This document shows, in pieces, positions 1 through 9,100 of a DNA stretch of 10,474 nt. Each line of letters starts with the position of its first letter. The stretch's first letter is position 1. Position numbers and translations under genes: made by a program. The notes under the pieces were generated by a model. It searched no databases. It saw only the letters and a list, made by a program, of their open reading frames with translations, and was not told the DNA's origin. The stretch comes from Tetmemena sp. SeJ-2015 (lineage: Eukaryota; Ciliophora; Spirotrichea; Sporadotrichida; Oxytrichidae): assembly GCA_027382625.1 (NCBI GenBank), contig JAJKFJ010025067.1:1-10474 (forward strand). The letters are read 5' to 3'.

Positions 1-103
1 GTAGAATTACTTTCTAAATGGCCTAAGGTCAATCCTTAACTAGAATTCTTGTAAAGTAGTGCCAGACAGAATAATCAGTACTGTTATCTTGCTTTTATTT
101 CAG
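1..103 (+). CDS. MDS 1, N-terminal-side piece
   Basis: Frame 1 is open, with in-frame TAA codons, and less AT-rich than the following 380 bp. It begins VELLSKWPKVNP and ends in CYLAFIS. No GG rung is visible. It joins MDS 2 through a 4-bp TCAG pointer, so the link is only moderately supported. Frame 2 is also open here and could be an alternative. Confidence 0.45.
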
Positions 104-3100
104 CTTAATCTGAACTGTTTTAACCTTTGAATCTATTATAAGAGATAAGATGATAACAGATAACAACAAGTGAGAATACATTAAAAAAATATGTAAACCT
201 ATGAATCATAAGAATTAAAAGTCTTTGCTGAGATATAAATCACAAAAGGTCCCATAATTGTTTTTTAATCATGTGCATATTCACGATAATTCTTTTTTAT
301 AGTTAATTAAATTATATTTTATCGAGGTTTAATATTTGGGAAAGTAGAACTATTTTGTAAGAAAAAAATTTATACCTATTTTTTATAATTAAAAAGATGA
401 ATCTGATAAAATAGAATTTAAATGCATTTTAAAAATTATTTGTGTACAACATAGGAAATAATTACCTCAACATTCTTTTCTCAGAGGAAAGAAGAATTCT
501 TGATGAGATTGATTCGAGTGAGTCACTTGATTTAATTTATAAATTTTTATAAGTAATTAGTTAAACAAATTTTTTCAATTAGAAAATATAAAAAGATTAA
601 ATTTTATAAAATCTTAATAAATCCTTAATTACTTTTAAAATTAATTTATAATTGCAAATGATTAAGAGCAAATCTCAGAGAAATTAAGGTAGGATTAACG
701 AAATTTATAAAATAAGTTTATATAAATCTTGATTGGAGAGTAAATCCTCGCATCTCATTTTTAGAGGGTAAAAATAAATTAAAATTAAAAGAAATTAAAG
801 TATTAAAATATTGATATTTTTATTTGGGTGGCTAGATTACAGAATGCTATAGCTTCGGAGGGAATCTAAAATAAAATATAGATTAAATAAATATTATAGT
901 ATTTTAATTTGATAAATTTTGTCTAAGAGAATATCATCTGAAAACATCAAATAACATCTAATTTTTAATTCTCTCTATAATCTAACCTTAAACAAATATT
1001 ATATTTTTGATTTTTTCATAATTATATATTAATACGAATAGAATGTTTAATTATTATTCTTTGTCGACATTTGTTAAAAATCAAATTATAATTTTATTTT
1101 GGAATTATATTTTTATTGAATGGGGGTGTAGTGTATAGTTAACAAATTTTTATAATTAGTTAAGACGATTAAATGAGCATCTACGCAAATGGAGAGAATA
1201 ACAATTCAGTTATTGATAGAATAATTTATATTTAATAAAGGTAAAGTAATTTCAAAATAGATTAAAGAATTCAAAATTATAATTGAATTAAAAAGTTTGA
1301 TGGATGAAATTCTATTTAAAAATTATTTTATATAAGTATTTACTCAACTGAGATTGGATTTATGGGAAAAAAACAAATTGAAAGGCGAAAAAGAGAATTA
1401 CTGCATCATCCATATGAGCAGCACTTCCTTCATTTTCTGTGAGAATTTATTTTTATCAAAGCTATAATAATCAATTTGATCTTTGGCTCGTAAAGATTTC
1501 ATATTTTTAATTTAATTTTTATTTAAATTATTAAAAAGTGGTAATTAAATTCTAAACTAAATCGCAATAACTTCACCTTAAACAGCATGAATTTATTTTA
1601 ATCCATTAAGCTAATATATTTAGAATAACTTTTGTAAAAATAGTAAACCTTCACAAAAAGATTTTGGCTTACCTCAAAATCTTATTTTAATTTTTAAGAG
1701 TTAAATAAAAAGCACTAAATATAAATCTCTTCATGAGATTAACTTAGTTTTACTATTAAAATTACTGGCCTATCCAATTTATAAAATCTATAATTTCTAA
1801 AATAAATTAATTATTTTAATATAGTAGAATATAATGTAACTTAATCATATCGATTTATCATAGTAGAGAAATACAATAAAATGCAAATCCATTCTGATTC
1901 TCACTTAAATCTTTTCTCATTTAATTATTAAAATAAAATTTTTTGTATGATCTTTCAGCACTAAATTAAATTATGAGTCTATTTAAAATTTAATTTCCTT
2001 TTCAATATGAAAATAAACTAAAATTTTAACAGAGCCATATCAGGTAACGGAGGAATATTTTACTTTACTAGTGGTAGATCTATCTACCTAAACAAAAACC
2101 TGTTCTTCTAAAATATTGCTACTGTTGGAGATCACAGGGGAAGCGTTTTATAAACAATGTTCATATTAAAATGAAATAGATTGATGGATTTTTATTATTG
2201 GAAGAGCATTTTAAACTGACTCATTTAGAGTTAAATAAAATGTGCTCTTTATGATATTGGCTGTATTATAAAAATCAATGATCATAAATAATAAAATAAA
2301 AATGAAAGTGTTTCATATTCTAGAAATTGAAATGATAGGATTAATATGATAATATTTTTATAAGCTTAATCTACGCTAATGAAGTTGGTTCTATTGTGTT
2401 TACAAATAACTATGTGTAAGGGTATCCCACTCCTGCAAGCACTCTCATAACTAGCCTAGACCCAATGCTTTTTTAATATCCTGGCACCTGGTTCTCTTTC
2501 CAATTAGAAATTTATTATAACGTATCTATTTAAATTAAAACAATAAATAGATATAATATATTATAATAATTCAACATAAAATATTCAAACTCTTAAATAA
2601 ATCATCTCAATCAATCAAAATATTTTGTAAATCCATTATCTGCATTTGAAAAGTTATTTTCTTAATTTCAAAGTTAAAACTAGTAACTGCAAACACCAAA
2701 TGCAATTCATTAAATTTTAGTTGTTCAAAAATAATTATTAATCTAATAAAACTTTTACTAGAGCAGGTAAATAAAATTTCTCTCTTAGAAGAACTAATCC
2801 TTGAATGAATCTTTTATTTAGATTAAGATTTACTCAAATAAAAGCGAAAAAAATATATCTGGGGTTTAGTTTTATTGCGTTTATAGTGATATTCAGCTTG
2901 CTAATATAATAAAATAAGAATAAAGTTTAAACAATAAAAATAAAATTGATTATGCAAATTAAGATTTGTAGATTAAAAATTTTACAAAAAATTGAATTTT
3001 GTTTGAAAATATTCAAATTTTTGCTTGTTGAATTAGATTAAAGATAGATAGATTAAGGTAAATTGGTATTCTAAAGTTATTTTAACCATATCTTAATTTA

Positions 3101-6100
3101 CTTAGTGATCTATTTCATCCAATTTTAATATATTAGAAATCTTTGTTGAAGATAAATTATAGATAGCGGTTATATCTTTAATCGTTTATAAATCAAATCT
3201 TGATCCCCTATTTTATATTCTCTACAGCTTTTAATTCTGCATAATGAATAATACTTTTGAGAACATTTATTTCAGTTTCACTTCTGGAATCTATCATCTT
3301 GTGGAATCTTATAAATTTTTTATTTAGTTTTTTTTTATATCTCTATAAACTAAAGGAGATTTATTCGACTCTTCTTAAATTATGGCGCTCAAACTTATTT
3401 TTCCAATAAAAGTAAGTTTATTTATTAATAGTTAAAATAATTTGTGAGAATATCTAAAAAAAGACAAAATTTAAATCTGCTTTTGGGGGGAGCTCCTTTC
3501 TCTCAATTTATTTTACAGAAATATAAAGTTTATTATTGTCAGTAGATAGTGTAAAAAATATTTAAATGGGATATTCCTCAGCTGCTTCCATTTAGTTTAT
3601 TTTAATATGAGTTATAGGTGAATTGCATTTAAAAGTTTTTTTTAACAATAAAGTGCACCCATTTCTTTTTCAGACGAGAATTCAATTTACAAAAACATTT
3701 AGTCTTGGAATGCTGGAATCATTTACTCTGCCAGAGGAGGAAACTTCATTTTTAAGAATATTACCATTCAAATAAAAATAAAGTTTAATTGCCATCTCTA
3801 ATGTCTATTCTAACTAAAATGGACTTAAACTTACTCAAGTTCAAAAGTAATTAGTTTGAGTTATTTATTTTTGAGAGAATGTAATAAAATTGAATATAAA
3901 AAATTAATAAGATAATTTTTACCAATAGATTTAAGTTTATTGTCAAGGACGGGATTAGTAATAAAATGCTTTTGTCTGATCTCAGAATAACTAATTGCAC
4001 ATCTTTTATTTTATCAGTAGCAGGAGTAGGAGGATTCATCTCTAAACTATATTTAAAATATTTAATTAAAATATGAACTTAAATTTTTCATTCAAATAAT
4101 TTATTTTAATTTAATTTAAGCTAATTTTATTTAATTAAATAATTTTATAACTAAAATCACAAAATAAATTGGTTTATGCTCCATCTTGAATAAAGCTACG
4201 GTGATTTATATAATTTTAAATTAATATAAATATAAAGAGATTAAATTTTAAAAAAAGTAGATTATAAATCTAAATTTTGAGAAGAAGATGGAATAAAAAT
4301 ATTTAACATATAGGGTATTTTATAATTGTTTTGAAGACATAATTACTATACTTAATTATTTTAATTCTACTCAAAAATAATAGATTAAAGATATTTTCAC
4401 CAACAACCTCATTAATTTGATAAAATAAAGTGCGCTATCATGAAATAAAGAAATTCAAATTTATCAATTTAAAGCATTCATAAATTATTCATTTTATATA
4501 AAAAATAATTAGAAAATAAAATAATTTCTATATCTAAAATATTAAGTGAGACAACAACTTTCGTGAACATTTTGATTCAAAACATTATTCTCATGAAAAT
4601 ATTTTAATAATTTTACTTTTCTTTTCTCAAGAACATGATTTCTAATTAATTCGGAGGCTTTATTTATTCGACTGAAAACTTCTACAACAAAAAATTATTT
4701 TATGCCTCTTTTAATTTTAAAAATTATCAAGGATATTTTATATGCAATAAGAGTATTTAAAGATTTTCTCTCACCATTCACGTCTACTCAATTATAACTA
4801 AATATGAACTAAAATAATTTATAATTTTCATTTCTGTTGATATTTATAATTCAAAATTATCACGAAAAGACAATAACTTTGAATAAAACTTTTATTTTAG
4901 TTGATTTGAATTGACTAAAAGGAATTTTAATGCTTTCATATAATTAAAAGCAACTTAACTTTATTTTATAAATTTTATTGAGTAAATTTCTACAACTTGT
5001 TTGTTTAAAACGTCTCAATCATTTATATAAATATCGTAAATGCAAATGCAAGTTAAGGTCTTCTCTTTTATGGTATAAGCTCTAAACTGGAAAATTCATT
5101 TTATTTGTAAAATATAAGTTGAATAAATATAGCCAGGATCTCCTTTGAGAATATTTCTTATTCTTGCAATGACACTAACTGGCAAAATAGAAGTAACTTT
5201 CCTTCCAAGGCCCAGATGATATAATCCATTGGTTATAATTTCAATTTCAGAAATTTTAGTTTATCCAATTGCTTCAATCAATTAAAATTATTTAAACTTA
5301 ATTGTTTAATCAATATTCAACTTGCTTTGGAAGATTTTCTGATGCAGAGTATCTAAGTAGCTCACTAAAATTAAAAGACTTAAAAATAAATAAATTTTAA
5401 TTTTTATCAGAATTATATTGCAAAAGATAAAAAATATTACATAACTATAGAATTAGCTATAATTATATTAAGATATAAAGGCTAAGTTACAAAATTTCTG
5501 AAGATTTAAGGAATTTATTTTAATAAGCTCAAATTCGTAGTTTTCGTATACTCAAATACAAAATATATTTGTTTTTAATTAAAATATTTGAGAATACTTA
5601 AGTTCAAATGGGTCAGGTATATTTGAAGTCAATAACATCACTACTATCACTCTTCAAAACGTAACTTTAAAATAATTAAATGGAAATTGGGATCTTTACT
5701 GATGGTATAATAATCATGGCATTAAATACATATTCAATATTGAGGGCATAATTCTTTTTATCTATGAATTTATAAACTTTTTTATCTTCTGCTTCTTAAT
5801 CTAATAAGTATAAGGGTATAAAGTGTCTTTTATTTTTTAGAATAAGAGGTCCTATAATAATTCAGATCTCAAAAAATAATATACAAGAAACAAAATTTAC
5901 TTGCTCATCCATTAGGTTAAATTGACTTAAAATATTCAATACCAATTAACTTCTAGAAAATTACTATCTTTACGATAAATAACTTTATTTTAATAGTTAA
6001 AATCAATTTTTTTATTTTTTACCTTAAAATGCTTCCCCTTGAAATAAACTGCAAGCAATATTGAGTCTAATTCAAGTGGTTTTCTTACTACATTTAACTA

Positions 6101-9100
6101 GTTCTAAACTTTGAATGTCTACAATTTTATTATAAATAATCATCTCTCTTTAAAATATTTAAATTTGTTATTTAAAGTGATTAAAGTAAAATATTGATAG
6201 CAATTATTTAATACTATGCTGTTTTTATTCTACAAAATCATATGAATTAAATTATTCTTCCTTATAAAAAACCACACATTTTTAAAAAATTTAAAACTGT
6301 TTTTGTTTCTAATGAGTTTATCTCTATATTTGATTTTTATATTTTGAAAAATGGGTTTAAAAACATATCATTTGTAAGAGTTAAATGAGTATGCTTATAT
6401 TAAAATTTGAGCATTTCAAATTACTTGGTTAATACGCAAGGAGGAGGAGTTCTGAGCTGTTCGGATGGTCGTACAGATTAAACATTGCCATCTTAAGCCA
6501 CTATCAATTTTACAATGCTGAATATCTCTAATGTTGAAATATCAAAATGAATTTATATGTTTTTATTTACACTAAAAAAGTCTTTAAAGTCAAACAAATA
6601 TAAATAATGTTGTGGTAAAAGGAAATGGAGGAATGTTTTATATCAATAATTCCCAGATCCTCAGCTTTAATATTCAGCAAATAAATGCCAAAAACGTCAC
6701 TGCTAACTAAGGAGGAGGGTTTTACATAGAGTAGATGAGCAATGAAATTCTCATATCTTCGCTAAATAGCGCCAGGTAGTCATCACTTTCAAACATTTAT
6801 TCCTAGGTCTAGAGCTTGAAATTTTATATAAAAGAAAGATGGATAACTAATCTATTCTTAAGCAAGAAATCTTTCTATCAAAATATTGTATAATAACTTT
6901 TCAATTTAAATTAAATACTTGACCATAGTGTAATGAAATATTGCAAAGATATTTTGATAAATATAGAAGATAATCAAACTTAAAATATATTACTTTAAAT
7001 ATTATATTAAAAAGTGATAACTCTTCAAAGATGCTTCTTACAATTCTTAAGCAGATAAATTCATAAATAATATGTTGTTCCCTACTTTTTAGTTTAAGAC
7101 TTTAATCTTACTAATATTTAAATAAGGATTTATTCATTAGTAATTTTATAAGAATTTTAGTTTAAATTTAAGAGAATAATATTGAGTCTATCAGTGAAAT
7201 TAATATTTTAATGCTAGGATTTCTTTGAAACAGATATTGATTCATTAGTGGTCGCTGCTACCATTTAATTAAAAAGATACAAGAAATCGCTTGAAATATT
7301 TTCCTAAATTTATTTTAAGTTTGTAAAACATATAATTTAGTTTTCATTTTTACACTCAATTTTATTTTGAAATTTATTACCACGCCTCGATCAGTTATAT
7401 ACATCGAGAGCAATCAAAACTACCTTACTCTTAATAATACAATTTTTGAGAATTGTCAAACATCTTTTAGGGGAGGAGTGATATCCCTAATTTCCTCAAA
7501 ATTACTAGATTTAGGATCTTATTACGCCCATAACTTTGGTGTTTAAGGAGGAGTCTTCTACATTTATAACAGTTCCTTCTTTATCTAAGATAATAAAGAA
7601 ATACTTATTAGATTCCGTATTTGAAAGTAACTGGGCAGATGAGGGAGGTGTCATAATTACAGATCTAAAGGTATAAGGAGAACTTGTTAATGTTACTATT
7701 TCAAATTCTTACTCTAGGAGTAGAGGAGGAGTGGCTAGCGCCATATTTACCTCAAATACAGATACATCTAAATCAACTTTAAATTTTAGTGGATCAAATA
7801 TGTCCATTATATAAAAAAAATTGAAACTGTTGGGGAAATATGTTCTAAAAAATTTCCCCATCCCACTTTCAAAACTTGCCGCGAAAAATTTTCTTTATAA
7901 TCTATTTATGATTTTAAAATAAATTTTGAAAGAGGACTTAAAGTTGACTTTAGACGAAAATCGAAAGCATTCTTACCAATAATGATGTTCATCATAATTC
8001 TACTATTTTGCTCTTATATTTAATTTGTAAGAAAAGGGGGTGACCTCAAGTATTAAATGATAGAATCTTCTTGCTTTACCTAATTTATATATGTCAAAAG
8101 AGGTGCTTTAATTCCTTAAAATTATTATCCATTACTAATTCCTCATCAATTTTGGGTGGAGTTATATACTCTAATAGCAAATTAAAATTATAGATTAATT
8201 TTTATTTTGAATTGTTGTCTCTTTCCTTTCAATAATTCTCTGTTACTAATTCTAAAGCAGACTAGCAAGGAGGAGTATTTTTCTTTCAGGATATTTTTTC
8301 TGTTATTCTGTAAAATATGACTATTCAAGACTTTCAATCACCTTTAGGAGGCTTCGCTTACTCTTAGTCTAAGAACTTAAATACAAAGATCCAAAATTGC
8401 AACTTCAAATTAATTAAAATTAAAAATTATATTTTTTTTAAAATAAAAAACACCGTGATTTTTCAAATTACCTTATAAATTTTATTGGATTGAATATTTT
8501 TTTAATTCCTTCTTATTTAAAAAGCACTAATATTTTATAAATTGCAACATTTCGTGCATATCTCCAGACTTTTATTTGAAATATTCATAGATTTCTTCTT
8601 CCTTCTATTTAGAGAATTCTGCCTAAGTTATTTTTGACAAAATCAAATTGTAAAACTGTATTAGCAACTTCTAAGATGGGGTCATTCTAGCTAGGAATAC
8701 ACAAATAACAATTTAACAATCTTAGATGCTAAACAATACAGGAATCAAAAACCTATTTATTAAGATATTTCAAACGATATTTATAATTCTATTTTAAATT
8801 ATATTTAATTTTTAAAATCAATGGCGGTTTATTGAGATTATATAATTCAAATCTAAGCTTGTCAGACTCCTAATTATTCAGCAACAGAGCTTAAATTGGA
8901 GGAGTAAAATTAATAATTTAGAGTTATCTTTTTGTCTGAAAACTCTTTCGTCTTGATTAAAAGATCTAACTTCTCTGGTAATGCAGCTCAAACAAAAGCC
9001 AATTTAAATAAATCCTATTTATGTTTAATAAAGCAGGAGTGATAAATGCTAATTCTGAGTCTTACCTTCATATTTATTTAAATTTAGTAAAATTTTTTTA

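Noticed and set aside
815..1216. 134-codon open frame 2 starting near GGQITECYSFGGN
   Set aside because: Frame 0 (LQNAIASEGI) gives the better rung and joins MDS 5 through an 8-bp pointer; frame 2 decays into low-complexity sequence.
2400..2510. Possible minus-strand gene in the G/C-richer island
   Set aside because: The minus frame gives a plausible peptide, but it has no continuation, and the plus frame links rung motifs on both sides.
2336..2995. 219-codon open frame with TGA as the only stop
   Set aside because: In DNA this AT-rich, runs of this length without TGA are expected by chance several times per window; only its two ends show rung motifs.
3851..4039. Minus-strand ORF of 62 codons
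   Set aside because: It is antisense to MDS 13 and part of an IES; its composition is low complexity, while the plus frame carries rung motifs.
7573..7616. TTCC repeat as IES boundary (40 bp)
   Set aside because: It restores frame but leaves only 17 residues between glycine turns; AGAT with 22 bp gives 23.
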